The notes under the pieces: model-generated
Databases searched by the model: none
The model's input: the letters and a program-made list of their open reading frames with translations, nothing else
What the model was told of the DNA's origin: nothing
NCBI GenBank assembly: GCA_900473205.1
Contig: UCLB01000001.1
Location: 62,001-126,000, forward strand
From: Hyphomicrobiales bacterium
GTDB lineage: Bacteria > Pseudomonadota > Alphaproteobacteria > Rhizobiales > Rhizobiaceae
Length of the DNA stretch: 64,000 nucleotides
Direction of reading: 5' to 3'
Position numbers and translations under genes: made by a program
Shown here: positions 9,049 through 17,817 of the stretch, in pieces
How the letters are laid out: every line of letters begins with the position of its first letter
How positions within the stretch are numbered: position 1 is the stretch's first letter

Positions 9049-10413
9049 ATGACAACACTCGATCTGACCGGCGTCGGTATCGGGCCATTCAATCTTGGCC
9101 TTGCCTCGCTTCTGTCCTCCCACCCGCAGGTCTCGGCGACGTTTTTAGAACGCAAGCCAAGCTTCCGCTGGCATGAGGGCCTCATTCTGCCTGGTACCAC
9201 GCTGCAAGTGCCGTTCCTGGCCGACCTCGTTTCCATGGCGGACCCGACGCATCGCTTGAGCTTCCTGAATTACCTTGCGGTGCATGATCGGCTCTACAAA
9301 TTCTATTTCTACGAAAACTTCCTGATCCCGCGTCAGGAATATGATGATTACTGCCGCTGGGCGTCGCAACAGCTGGAAAGCTGCCGGTTTGGTGAAAGCG
9401 TCATCGACGTGCGGCACGATGCGGCGTCGCAAACATTCGTGACGGAAACACGATCCCCGACCGGCGCTGTGCGCAGTTATCACAGCCGCAACATCGCTCT
9501 GGGCATCGGCACCGCACCGCATTTGCCCGCATGGGCAGGGCTGCGCGGCAATGCGCCGATTTTCCATTCTGCCGAATTTGCGAAGCGAAAGGCTGAACTG
9601 ACCAAGGCGCGTCGGGTCACCGTCATCGGTTCCGGCCAGAGCGCGGCCGAATGCGTGCTGGCGCTGTTCAACGAATTGACGCCTGAGAGGATTGCAGCCG
9701 GAGCTTCCATTCGCTGGATCACCCGTTCGGCAGGCTTCTTCCCCATGGAATATTCCAAGTTGGGTCTAGAATATTTCACGCCCGATTATATGCGCGCGTT
9801 CCACACGCTGCCGCGCTCGAAAAGACGCGATGTCGTTGCAGATCAGGGGCTGCTCTACAAGGGCATCAGCTTCTCGACCATCTCCGACATCTTCGACCTT
9901 CTCTATGAGCGCTCCATTGGCGGGCGCGACCCCGGCCTTTCCCTTTCGCCTAATTGCGAAGTCACCAATGTCGAAGGCACAGGCTTCTCTGGCGGCTTGA
10001 AGATTGGCGTCTGCCACAATCTTTCCGAGGAGGAAAGCATTGTCGAGGCCGACGCAATCGTGGCCGCGACGGGATATCGCCATGCCTGGCCGGAATGGCT
10101 GGACAGGCTGAAAGGTGATGTTCTGGAAACCTGTGAGCGCGGCGATCTTGTCGTTGGCGCCGATTTCCGGGCGCAACGCCGCGATGGTGGCAAGGGTGCG
10201 GTCTTCGTTCAAAACGCCGAGACTTTCCAGCATGGTGTCGGCGCGCCCGATCTTGGGCTCGGCGCGTTCCGCAACACCGTCATCATCAACCAGTTGCTCG
10301 AAAAAGAGCATTACCGGGTCACCGCACGCTCTGCATTCCAGAGCTTTGGAGTGCCACAAGACCCAGCCCAATCCTCGAAAATATCAGGAGATGTCTATGC
10401 CCGCGCCGTTTGA
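9049..10413 (+). CDS. rhbE: Diaminopropane N-monooxygenase (lysine/ornithine N-hydroxylase family)
   Basis: 454 residues from the ATG at 9049, 2 bp after rhbD; an ATG at 9007 lies inside rhbD. Motifs are the FAD site VGIGPFNLGLASLL (near residue 10), the NADPH site VIGSGQSAAECVLAL and the FATGY-type motif ATGYRHAWPEWL. The family uses FAD, NADPH and oxygen to hydroxylate a side-chain amine, here expected to be 1,3-diaminopropane, providing the oxygen of the hydroxamate. Its end overlaps rhbF by 17 bp. Confidence 0.93.
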   Translation: MTTLDLTGVGIGPFNLGLASLLSSHPQVSATFLERKPSFRWHEGLILPGTTLQVPFLADLVSMADPTHRLSFLNYLAVHDRLYKFYFYENFLIPRQEYDDYCRWASQQLESCRFGESVIDVRHDAASQTFVTETRSPTGAVRSYHSRNIALGIGTAPHLPAWAGLRGNAPIFHSAEFAKRKAELTKARRVTVIGSGQSAAECVLALFNELTPERIAAGASIRWITRSAGFFPMEYSKLGLEYFTPDYMRAFHTLPRSKRRDVVADQGLLYKGISFSTISDIFDLLYERSIGGRDPGLSLSPNCEVTNVEGTGFSGGLKIGVCHNLSEEESIVEADAIVAATGYRHAWPEWLDRLKGDVLETCERGDLVVGADFRAQRRDGGKGAVFVQNAETFQHGVGAPDLGLGAFRNTVIINQLLEKEHYRVTARSAFQSFGVPQDPAQSSKISGDVYARAV

Positions 10414-12202
10414 AGCACCCTTTCAGCCCGCTTTCGCACCGACCCTGTGGAAAGAAACATCCCGTCGCCTGCTGGCCAAGGTTATCGAAGAATTCGCCTA
10501 TGAGCGCGTGTTCCCGGTAACGCAGGAAAAGTCCGGCCATTACCGGATTGAATTTTCCAACGCATCCTATAGCTTCAAGGCAAAGCGCTATGTGTTCGAC
10601 AACCTCTCGGTCGAGCCACACAGCATCGTAAAACACGCCGATGGCATCGATACGCCGGTTCACGATCCACTCGCCTTTTGCGCAGAAGTGCTGCCCGAAC
10701 TTGGCGTAAAGCCGATGACGGTTGCACATTTCATTCGCGAACTTGGCAACACGCTGGTCTCGGATGCTCATATCGCGGCGCGCGCCAGCAAGACCGGAGC
10801 CGAACTGGCCGAGCTGGACGATATCCGTATGGAAGGCGAGACGACCGGCCATCCGTGGGTTACCGTCAGCAAGGGACGCATCGGTCTGGGCTATGCCGAC
10901 TATCTGGCCTATACGCCGGAAAACCGCGCAGCGATGAAAATCGTCTGGATCGGCGTCAGCCACGAGCGCGCAGCCTTTGTTGCTGAAGACGGCATGACGA
11001 ATGAGACACTCGTTACTGATGCTGTTGGCGATGAGACTTTTGCAGCCTTCGTCCAAAAGCTGGAAGCCGCCGGTGCATCACTGACGACACATGACATCAT
11101 GCCGGTTCATCCCTGGCAGTGGGACCACATGATCGTGCCGCATTTCGCTGCGGATATTTCGTCGGGGCATATCGTGCTTCTGGGCGAGGGGGACGATCTC
11201 TATCTGCCGCAGCAGTCCGTCCGCACCATGTCGAATGTCAGCGCGCCGGCAAAGTCGACGCTGAAGCTGTGCATGACCATTCTCAATACGGCGGTTTATC
11301 GCGGCATTCCGGGCAAGCGCGCCCTGACGGCGGCCCCCTTCACGACGTGGCTGGATAAGCTGTTGGCGAGCGACACTTTCCTATCCGAGGAATGCGGCCT
11401 AATTCTTCTCGGCGAACGCGCTGGCATGCATTATGTCCATCCGCAATTTTCTAACATTTCGGGCGCGCCTTACCAGTTCAACGAAATGCTGGGATGCCTG
11501 TGGCGCGACAGCCTTGCCGGTCACCTCAAAACCGGTGAGACCGGCATGCCATTGGCCGCCTTCATGCATGTGGGCAGCGATGGAAAGCCGGTTGTTCAGG
11601 CCTTGGCGGAGAAGGCCGGTGTCAGCGTTGAAACATGGATGGCGCGGTTCTTCGATGTTGTCTTGCCGCCCGTCTTCCATCTGCTCGCACGTCACGGTCT
11701 GGCCTTCTCAGCCCACGGCCAGAATGCGACGCTGATTTTGAAAGATGGCTTGCCGGAGCGGCTCGCGCTGCGCGACTTCATCGATGATGTCATCGTCTGC
11801 GACCTGAATTTTCCCGAGACTGCCAGCCTTCCAGCGAAAGTCGAGGACGTTCTCCTTCGCCTGCCGCCAGACTTCCTGATCCACTTCATTCAGACAACGC
11901 TCTTCGTTTGCGTGTTCCGCTACATGTCGGTGCTGCTGGACAAGAAGTCCGGCCTTTCGGAAGAGGCATTCTGGGCCTTGACTGGAGACGCGCTGAAGCG
12001 GTATCAGGCGCGGTTCCCTGACATGGCCGACCGCTTCGAAATCTTCGACCTCTTCGGTGACGAATATCCAAGGCTTTGCCTTAACCGCGTTCGCCTCTTC
12101 ACCCATGGTTACGCCGATGATGACGAGCGTCCGGTGCCCGACTTCCAAGGCATGGTCAGCAATCCGCTGGTCCATTTCGATCGGAAGAAAGAAGCAGCTT
12201 GA
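10397..12202 (+). CDS. rhbF: IucA/IucC-family siderophore synthetase (RhbF)
   Basis: 601 residues from the ATG at 10397. AGGAG (10386-10390) touches the ATG at 10391 but lies 6 bp before 10397, which is why that start was chosen. NIS-synthetase features are HPWQWDHMIVPHFAADI, QQSVRTMSNVSAPAKSTLKL, the C-terminal HGLAFSAHGQNATLIL and the ferric-reductase-like tail region. By analogy with IucC and RhbF it joins the second hydroxamate arm to the citryl intermediate. It is the last gene of the rhtX-rhb operon and converges on rhrA. Confidence 0.92.
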   Translation: MPAPFEAPFQPAFAPTLWKETSRRLLAKVIEEFAYERVFPVTQEKSGHYRIEFSNASYSFKAKRYVFDNLSVEPHSIVKHADGIDTPVHDPLAFCAEVLPELGVKPMTVAHFIRELGNTLVSDAHIAARASKTGAELAELDDIRMEGETTGHPWVTVSKGRIGLGYADYLAYTPENRAAMKIVWIGVSHERAAFVAEDGMTNETLVTDAVGDETFAAFVQKLEAAGASLTTHDIMPVHPWQWDHMIVPHFAADISSGHIVLLGEGDDLYLPQQSVRTMSNVSAPAKSTLKLCMTILNTAVYRGIPGKRALTAAPFTTWLDKLLASDTFLSEECGLILLGERAGMHYVHPQFSNISGAPYQFNEMLGCLWRDSLAGHLKTGETGMPLAAFMHVGSDGKPVVQALAEKAGVSVETWMARFFDVVLPPVFHLLARHGLAFSAHGQNATLILKDGLPERLALRDFIDDVIVCDLNFPETASLPAKVEDVLLRLPPDFLIHFIQTTLFVCVFRYMSVLLDKKSGLSEEAFWALTGDALKRYQARFPDMADRFEIFDLFGDEYPRLCLNRVRLFTHGYADDDERPVPDFQGMVSNPLVHFDRKKEAA

Positions 12203-12222
12203 GCGAAGACGGTGGGCGCTCA
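12200..12222. terminator. Possible hairpin between rhbF and rhrA
   Basis: Arms TGAGCG (12200-12205) and CGCTCA (12217-12222) start within the rhbF stop codon, between the convergent genes. There is no clear T-run after it, so function as a terminator is only suggested by position. Confidence 0.3.
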
Positions 12223-12230
12223 GCCCTTCG

Positions 12231-13187
12231 TCACGCCTCTTCGTTTTGTCCTGTCATACGCCGCAAATCCGTGGGGCGTATGCCATAACGGCTGCGGAAT
12301 GTCCGGTTGAAATAGGACAGGTCGTTGAAGCCGACGCTATAGACGATCTGGCTGATCGGCGTCGCTGCAATGTCGGACAGGATCAGGGTCTTGGCCAGGA
12401 CTAGCCGCCGTTCCAGCACATAGCGAGAGAATGTCGTGCCCGTCCGGCTGAAAATCTTCTGGATGGCTCGCGGCGTAATGCCTTCGGCCTTGGCGACATC
12501 GGTGATGGAGAATGAGCCATCCGCCAGATTGTCCTCGATCAACGCCTTCATCGTTTCGACCCGGTTTTGCGGCACATCCGGCGGGTTGGCATCGTCCTTC
12601 ACCTGCTGCGCCAGAACCGGCAGCAGGGAGTAGAAGTGCGCGACCATCATGCTGGCATGGTCTTTGTCCTGATGGTCCTGCCGCAAGAGATAGCCCGCGT
12701 AATTCGTCAGCAGTTGCAGTGGTAGGCACTCCGCCTGAAACCGTCGCAGCAGTAGGCTATCAAGCGATTTTCGAACCGGCGCAATGGCCGAGTGTGGCAG
12801 ATGCGCACAATCGAACCTGCCGCCCTCCGGCAAAACGATTTCCGAAGACGTATCCGCCGGAAGCAGAATGACGTCCCTCGACGCAAGCGTGAATGTCTGC
12901 TGACGATGATGCACGATCATTGGGCCATCAGTCGCGCGAAGCATAACGATATCAGGGGTGCCAATGCCGTTTGCGGTGAGGCGCAGCGGTGTTTTGGGGA
13001 GGTAAAGCGTTGCAAGCGAAAGATCGACGTGTTTCCAGAAAAGCCCGGTGACACCAGCCAGATCACCATCCTCGACTGTGATCGTCGCTTCACCCAGCAT
13101 ATCCAGCAAAATGGTGCGGCAAACGAGCCTGCTTTCGGAGTCGGGCAGAGAAATGGTCCCGAGTTTGAGAGGCCGAATTATTTCCAT
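12231..13187 (-). CDS. rhrA: AraC-family activator of the siderophore genes (RhrA)
   Basis: 318 residues. The C-terminal hundred residues hold two helix-turn-helix units: ITDVAKAEGITPRAIQKIF and the signature ISQIVYSVGFNDLSYFNRTFRSRYG. The N-terminal part is less conserved and would sense iron or siderophore status. In S. meliloti, RhrA is required for expression of the rhb genes and rhtA. Here it is transcribed away from rhtA across a gap (13188-13348) that carries the shared promoter element, and it converges on rhbF. Whether it also controls its own gene is not visible. Confidence 0.92.
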   Translation of the reverse strand: MEIIRPLKLGTISLPDSESRLVCRTILLDMLGEATITVEDGDLAGVTGLFWKHVDLSLATLYLPKTPLRLTANGIGTPDIVMLRATDGPMIVHHRQQTFTLASRDVILLPADTSSEIVLPEGGRFDCAHLPHSAIAPVRKSLDSLLLRRFQAECLPLQLLTNYAGYLLRQDHQDKDHASMMVAHFYSLLPVLAQQVKDDANPPDVPQNRVETMKALIEDNLADGSFSITDVAKAEGITPRAIQKIFSRTGTTFSRYVLERRLVLAKTLILSDIAATPISQIVYSVGFNDLSYFNRTFRSRYGIRPTDLRRMTGQNEEA

Positions 13188-13237
13188 TAAAAATCAACCC
13201 GTCTTTATTGTTGATGTTCGCAATTATCCAAAACGTG

Positions 13238-13291
13238 TTCGTTCTCATCCAAGCGCTTCAACGTCTTAACTCATAAAACATGATAAAAATA
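13238..13291 (+). promoter_or_regulatory. Putative RhrA-activated promoter of rhtA
   Basis: TTCGTTCTCATCCAAGC (13238-13254), CGTCT (13262-13266) and AAACATGATAAAAATA (13276-13291) repeat the arrangement found before rhtX. The element lies 57 bp or more upstream of the preferred rhtA start and within the region shared with the divergent rhrA promoter. The second block contains the ATG at 13280, an argument against using that ATG as the gene start. Confidence 0.65.
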
Positions 13292-13348
13292 GTCTTGTAT
13301 TTTTCGCAGTTGGACGGCTGTGGGGATTTTTTGTGCATCGGGGGCGAA

Positions 13349-15610
13349 ATGAACGGAAAATGGAATATTGGTGTTAGCCTGTTGGCTATCGCCGTTGCAA
13401 CAGGTTTGCATGCAGCAGCGCAAGCGCAGGATGCGTCTGAAAATACGCAGACGAGCGGGGGCTCGACGGTTCTGGAAACGATCGTGGTGACAGGTGGTCG
13501 CTCTCCGCAGCAGATTTCCGAAACTGCCAAGACAATCTATGTGGTCGAAAGTGAAGAAATCTCCTCGCAGGCCAATGCCGGGAAGTCCGTTCAGCAGATA
13601 CTCGCTGATACGGTCCCAAGCTTCGACCCAGCCAGCGACGGTGCCCGAACTTCCTACGGTCAAAATCTTCGTGGTCGTACGGCTCTCGTGCTGATCGATG
13701 GTGTGTCCATGAACTCCGCCCGCGGATTGAGCCGCCAGTTCGACTCGATTGACCCGTTCAATATCGCGCGCATCGAAGTCTTGTCCGGCGCGACAGCCAT
13801 CTACGGTGGTAACGCGACCGGCGGCATCATCAACATCATTACCAAAAAGGGCAAGGATGCCCAACCCGGCATGCACAGCGAAGTCACCGTCGGCGCGGAA
13901 ACCGGCTTTGCCGGAAGCCAGGATTTCGACCGCTTTGCCAAGGGCGCAATGACCTATAATGCCGAAAACTGGGATGCACGTCTCTCCATCGCGGGCAACC
14001 GCAGTGGCGCTTACTACGACGGTAGTGGAACTATGGTTATTCCAGACATTGTTCAGACGTCGACGGCGTTCAATAAGCGTTTGGATTTCCTTGGGTCCGT
14101 TGGTTTCCAGATCGACGATACGCGGAGGTTGGAGCTGTCGGGGCAGTATTACGATAGTAAGCAGGACTCCGATTACGGTCTTTATTACGGTGCTGGTTTG
14201 GCTGGTTTCGTAGATCCAAGCTTGTTTGACACGCGGAGCGGATATGAATCGGACTTCAATCCTCGGACACAGCGTACGATGTTCAACGCGACGTATACTG
14301 ACGAAGATTTTTTCGGGCAGCAGTTGTTGCTGCAAGGCGCTTTCCGAAAAGAGCGGATAAAGTTCAATCCGTTTCCCGTCATCAACGGCGCGCCTTATGG
14401 GACGTATTTTGGTGGCAGCGCCCAGGATACGGACTACTATTCAGTAAAAGCAGCTTTGGTGGCAGAGCCAACCGATAAGTTGAAAATTACTTACGGTATT
14501 GATGCGGATCACGACTCGTTGTCATCCCATCAGAACGTTTTCGATTCAGCGACTGCTGCGTCCAGCGGGGGGCTGAATTTTGATACGATTGGAATAGCAG
14601 GACTTTATCCGGGAATTAAAGTATCCACCGTTTCTGGTTTTGCAGAAGCATCCTATGAAGCAACCGATCGTCTCACCTTCAACGGCGGTGTCCGCTATCA
14701 GTTCGTTCACACAGAGGTCTCGGATTTTGTCGGCGCATTACAGCAGGTCGCTATCGTAAGAGGCATCGCAACTTCTGCGGATACTATCCCGGGCGGTAGC
14801 GTCAACTATGGCGATTTTCTTTTCAATTTTGGATCGACGTACGAGATTTCCAACACTCAACAAGTCTATGCCAATTTTAGTCAGGGGTTCGAACTACCAG
14901 ATCCAGCAAAATACTATGGAACAGGAGATTACAGTCTGGTGGGTGGACGCTTCGTCCTCAATAACAGTGTGAACGTAGCAGATTCAGCTCTTCAGGCAAT
15001 TAAGACAAATTCCGTTGAGGTTGGCTATCGTCTTGACGATGGGACTTACAATCTTGAAACAGCGGCCTATTATTCGCTGTCCGATAAATCCATCGTCCTC
15101 GACTCAACAAACATGTCGGTCGATGTCGCCAACGATGACAAGCGCGTCTATGGAATCGAGGGTAAAGCGGGTGTGAAACTCGACCACGGCTTCGATGTCG
15201 GCGTTTTGGGACAGTGGGTTCGCACAGACGTGAAAGGCGCTAATGGCTGGGAAAAGGCTACGGTTCAAAATGCCAGTGTCTCGAAACTTGGCGGTTATGT
15301 CGGCTGGACGGATGATGCGCTGAGTCTAAAATTCACCGGGCAACATATCTTCGATCTGACCGATGCTAAAAACTTCAAGATCGATGGTTACACGCTTTTC
15401 GATTTGACAGGTGGCTATAAGTTTGAAACAGCCAATACTACGTTGAATTTCGGTATCCAGAACGTGTTTGACACCGAATACACGACCATTTGGGGATCCC
15501 GGGCAAAAGCTCTTTATGACCAAAGCGTTGGTTCAGCGATTGCCAACGAAATCTTCGACTACAAGGGACGCGGTCGTACTTTCGCCGTGTCGCTAACGAA
15601 AGTCTTCTGA
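13349..15610 (+). CDS. rhtA: TonB-dependent ferri-siderophore outer-membrane receptor
   Basis: 753 residues from the ATG at 13349, which has GGGG 5 bp upstream and begins a normal signal peptide (NGKWNIGVSLLAIAVATGLHA, cleaved near AAQAQ). The TonB box ETIVVTG follows, then the plug domain (QNLRGRTALVLIDGV, TGGIINIITKKG) and a beta-barrel ending in the aromatic C-terminus TFAVSLTKVF. It would take up ferri-rhizobactin using TonB energy. Part of the barrel, roughly 14050-15100, is visibly more AT-rich in codon use than either end, which may mark a recombined or fast-evolving ligand region. The stop overlaps the next gene by 1 bp. Confidence 0.92.
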   Translation: MNGKWNIGVSLLAIAVATGLHAAAQAQDASENTQTSGGSTVLETIVVTGGRSPQQISETAKTIYVVESEEISSQANAGKSVQQILADTVPSFDPASDGARTSYGQNLRGRTALVLIDGVSMNSARGLSRQFDSIDPFNIARIEVLSGATAIYGGNATGGIINIITKKGKDAQPGMHSEVTVGAETGFAGSQDFDRFAKGAMTYNAENWDARLSIAGNRSGAYYDGSGTMVIPDIVQTSTAFNKRLDFLGSVGFQIDDTRRLELSGQYYDSKQDSDYGLYYGAGLAGFVDPSLFDTRSGYESDFNPRTQRTMFNATYTDEDFFGQQLLLQGAFRKERIKFNPFPVINGAPYGTYFGGSAQDTDYYSVKAALVAEPTDKLKITYGIDADHDSLSSHQNVFDSATAASSGGLNFDTIGIAGLYPGIKVSTVSGFAEASYEATDRLTFNGGVRYQFVHTEVSDFVGALQQVAIVRGIATSADTIPGGSVNYGDFLFNFGSTYEISNTQQVYANFSQGFELPDPAKYYGTGDYSLVGGRFVLNNSVNVADSALQAIKTNSVEVGYRLDDGTYNLETAAYYSLSDKSIVLDSTNMSVDVANDDKRVYGIEGKAGVKLDHGFDVGVLGQWVRTDVKGANGWEKATVQNASVSKLGGYVGWTDDALSLKFTGQHIFDLTDAKNFKIDGYTLFDLTGGYKFETANTTLNFGIQNVFDTEYTTIWGSRAKALYDQSVGSAIANEIFDYKGRGRTFAVSLTKVF

Positions 15611-16713
15611 TGGATCATCAGGGTGACATACGGCACGGTATCGTCAACACCCTAGGACGCCCTCCCTCGGCTTGGGCGTCCGGCCCTGTCGTGTATCGAG
15701 CCTTCTGCCTCGACGGTCTGCATGCCGTCGAGGTGCGTCGAAAAGATCTTGTCCTGTCCGTCTCTGCTGGGCGAGAGCGCAATGCTACGTTCAGGTTCAC
15801 ACTGAGCGGTTCTCATGCGCATATTGAGCTTGTCGATATTTCAAGCGATCTGGATAGCCGCTGGCGGTTGGTGAGTGCCGTTTTCGAGTATCTGTTTTCT
15901 TCACTGCCCGCGCTTCAATCTTTGGTGCTCAGGGATGAGGCGTGGTTCGGTTTTCGCGATGAGCTATCCCGCAAAGGAATTTGGCTGCAGGAGAATGCGT
16001 CGGCTACGGAGCTGGTGGTGCTTGCGGATATGTTCTGGCAGACCACCGGCTTGTGGACGTCGTCTGCCCCAGCCGCTTTTCCACGGCATGATATTTTCGA
16101 TGGCAGGATAGCGCATCCGTTGCGGCCACCTAAACAAAAGGGAACCGTCTACGCTCGCTATATTCCCTGGTTAGGTGGCGTGTTTTCGCTTGATTTGGCC
16201 ACGCTTGACGATCTGCCCAGCGTGCATCGCTGGATGAATGATCCACGGGTCAACGAGTTCTGGCACGAGGCTGGCGACGAAGACAGGCACCGCCGCTATC
16301 TGGAGGGCATGTTTGCCGATCCGCACATCATGCCGCTGATTGGCCGTTTCGATGATAAGGCATTCGCCTATTTCGAAGTCTATTGGGCCAAGGAAGATAT
16401 TGTCGGCACCTTCTGCGACGCCGGAGATTACGACAGAGGCTGCCATGTGATCGTCGGGGATGAAGCCTGCCGTGGTCGTGACTGGTTCACCGCATGGCTA
16501 CCTTCGCTTCTCCACTTCATGTTTCTGGATGATCCCCGCACGCAATCTATCGTGCAGGAGCCAAGCAGCAACCATCATCGGCAATTGCGCAATCTCCAGA
16601 AATCAGGCTTTTCCCATGTGAAGAGCGTCAATCTGCCGATGAAGCACGCGGCGATCATGGCCATCACCCGCCAGAGATTTTTTGCGGATCGCTTGTGGCA
16701 CGCTGCCGATTAA
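15610..16713 (+). CDS. Two-part siderophore acyltransferase with RhbD-like C-terminal domain
   Basis: 367 residues. Residues about 185-365 are paralogous to RhbD in this window: HRWMNDPRVNEFW, YFEVYWAKEDIVG and MFLDDPRTQSIVQEPS match Rhb[27 protein letters not shown] and [15 protein letters not shown]. Residues 1-180 form an extra domain without clear motifs. The start overlaps the rhtA stop by 1 bp (TGATG), so it is coupled to the receptor. Rhizobactin 1021 carries a decenoyl tail on one arm, and a second acyltransferase is expected to attach it. That role is inference; this gene could also be a divergent acetyltransferase. Confidence 0.75.
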   Translation: MDHQGDIRHGIVNTLGRPPSAWASGPVVYRAFCLDGLHAVEVRRKDLVLSVSAGRERNATFRFTLSGSHAHIELVDISSDLDSRWRLVSAVFEYLFSSLPALQSLVLRDEAWFGFRDELSRKGIWLQENASATELVVLADMFWQTTGLWTSSAPAAFPRHDIFDGRIAHPLRPPKQKGTVYARYIPWLGGVFSLDLATLDDLPSVHRWMNDPRVNEFWHEAGDEDRHRRYLEGMFADPHIMPLIGRFDDKAFAYFEVYWAKEDIVGTFCDAGDYDRGCHVIVGDEACRGRDWFTAWLPSLLHFMFLDDPRTQSIVQEPSSNHHRQLRNLQKSGFSHVKSVNLPMKHAAIMAITRQRFFADRLWHAAD

Positions 16714-16755
16714 GCAGGCACGACTGCGCAACCATTGTTAATCATTTAAGCAAAC

Positions 16756-16765
16756 TCGTATATAC
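16756..16765 (+). promoter_or_regulatory. Sequence shared by two polysaccharide promoters
   Basis: TCGTATATAC occurs here, 56 bp before the glycosyltransferase start, and again at 22421-22430 before the chain-length gene. It may be a -10 region or part of a common regulator site. Confidence 0.35.
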
Positions 16766-16821
16766 ATTCCGGCTACAGAGTGTAATTTTACGCCATCGCT
16801 TACTGGTTGCAGGATTCGGGT

Positions 16822-17817
16822 TTGAAGATATCGGTCATCCTCAAAACGCTCAACGAAGAGAAGCGCATTGCAGCGGCTATCGAAAGCGTCATGGCTGCTT
16901 TGCAGGGCATGGACGGCGAGATTATCATTGCCGATAGCGGCTCGCGGGACAGGACTGTCGAGATCGCCTTCGGCTATCCCGTCATTATCGCGCAGATCGA
17001 AGCGCCTGCCAAAGCAAGCTGCGGCATTGGTCCGCAGCTTGGATTTCAGTACAGCAAAGGCGAATTTGTCTGCCTGATGGATGGCGACATGCTGCTGGAT
17101 GCGGCGTTTTTGCCCGCCGCTTTGGACTATCTGAATGACAACCCGAAGGTCGCGGGCGTGAGTGGGCATGTCAACGAGGTCAATCTCGACAATCTCGAAT
17201 TCACCCGACGAGTGCAGCGAAACGCGCCGGAAAATCGCAGCGGTGTTCTTGATCGTCTGAACGGCGGCGGGCTTTATCGCCGCGCGGCGATTGAAGAGGT
17301 GGGATATTTTTCGGATCGGAATCTTCACGGCTATGAGGAGTTCGATCTGGGCCAGCGTCTGCGCATGCGCGGTTGGGCGCTTTACCGTTTGGATCGCCGC
17401 TTTGTCGATCACTTCGGCCACAGCATCAATTCCTATGTGCTGCTGACGCGCCGCTGGTCCTCGAAATATCTTCGTGGGGTTGGAGAGCTTTTGCGGGCCG
17501 GGTCGGAACAGTCGCGTTTGAAAGCTTTGATCAATGAGCTTTCCGAGATACGGCTGTGGTTCGGTGTTTATCTGTGGTGGGCCATATTGCTGGTGTGTCT
17601 GATTGCAGGCTTTTTCAGTGCTTCCGGCTTCATCGCATTCCTCGTTGCCCTTCTGCTCCCGGTCGTTCTCATGAGCATCAAGCAGAAAAGCCTGTCTTTG
17701 GGGTTTTATGCCGTTGTTGCTTGGTGCTTCCATGCCGCGGCCTTGCCGCTCGGCTTCTTCGGCTCTCGCCAGCCGCCGGATCAGTGGATTGAAAGCAAAC
17801 TTCTGAAGTCGCAATGA
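16822..17817 (+). CDS. Family 2 glycosyltransferase, membrane-anchored
   Basis: 331 residues from the TTG at 16822, which has AGGA 7 bp upstream; a TTG at 16807 lacks a ribosome site. GT-A features are ISVILKTLNEEKRI, IIIADSGSRDRTVEIA and the metal-binding FVCLMDGDM, with the acceptor-side YEEFDLGQRLR later. Two or three hydrophobic helices near the C-terminus (LWWAILLVCLIAGFF and following) anchor it to the inner membrane. It would transfer a sugar to a lipid-linked repeat unit. The stop overlaps the hydrolase gene by 4 bp (ATGA). Confidence 0.88.
   Translation: MKISVILKTLNEEKRIAAAIESVMAALQGMDGEIIIADSGSRDRTVEIAFGYPVIIAQIEAPAKASCGIGPQLGFQYSKGEFVCLMDGDMLLDAAFLPAALDYLNDNPKVAGVSGHVNEVNLDNLEFTRRVQRNAPENRSGVLDRLNGGGLYRRAAIEEVGYFSDRNLHGYEEFDLGQRLRMRGWALYRLDRRFVDHFGHSINSYVLLTRRWSSKYLRGVGELLRAGSEQSRLKALINELSEIRLWFGVYLWWAILLVCLIAGFFSASGFIAFLVALLLPVVLMSIKQKSLSLGFYAVVAWCFHAAALPLGFFGSRQPPDQWIESKLLKSQ

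Noticed and set aside
10115-10396. Longer N-terminus for RhbF
   Set aside because: It would lie inside rhbE; the ribosome site AGGAG at 10386 points to 10397.
13280-13348. Upstream start codon that would lengthen the TonB receptor by 23 residues
   Set aside because: The extension overlaps the promoter block shared with rhtX and would bury the signal peptide; the ATG at 13349 has a ribosome site and begins a normal signal sequence.
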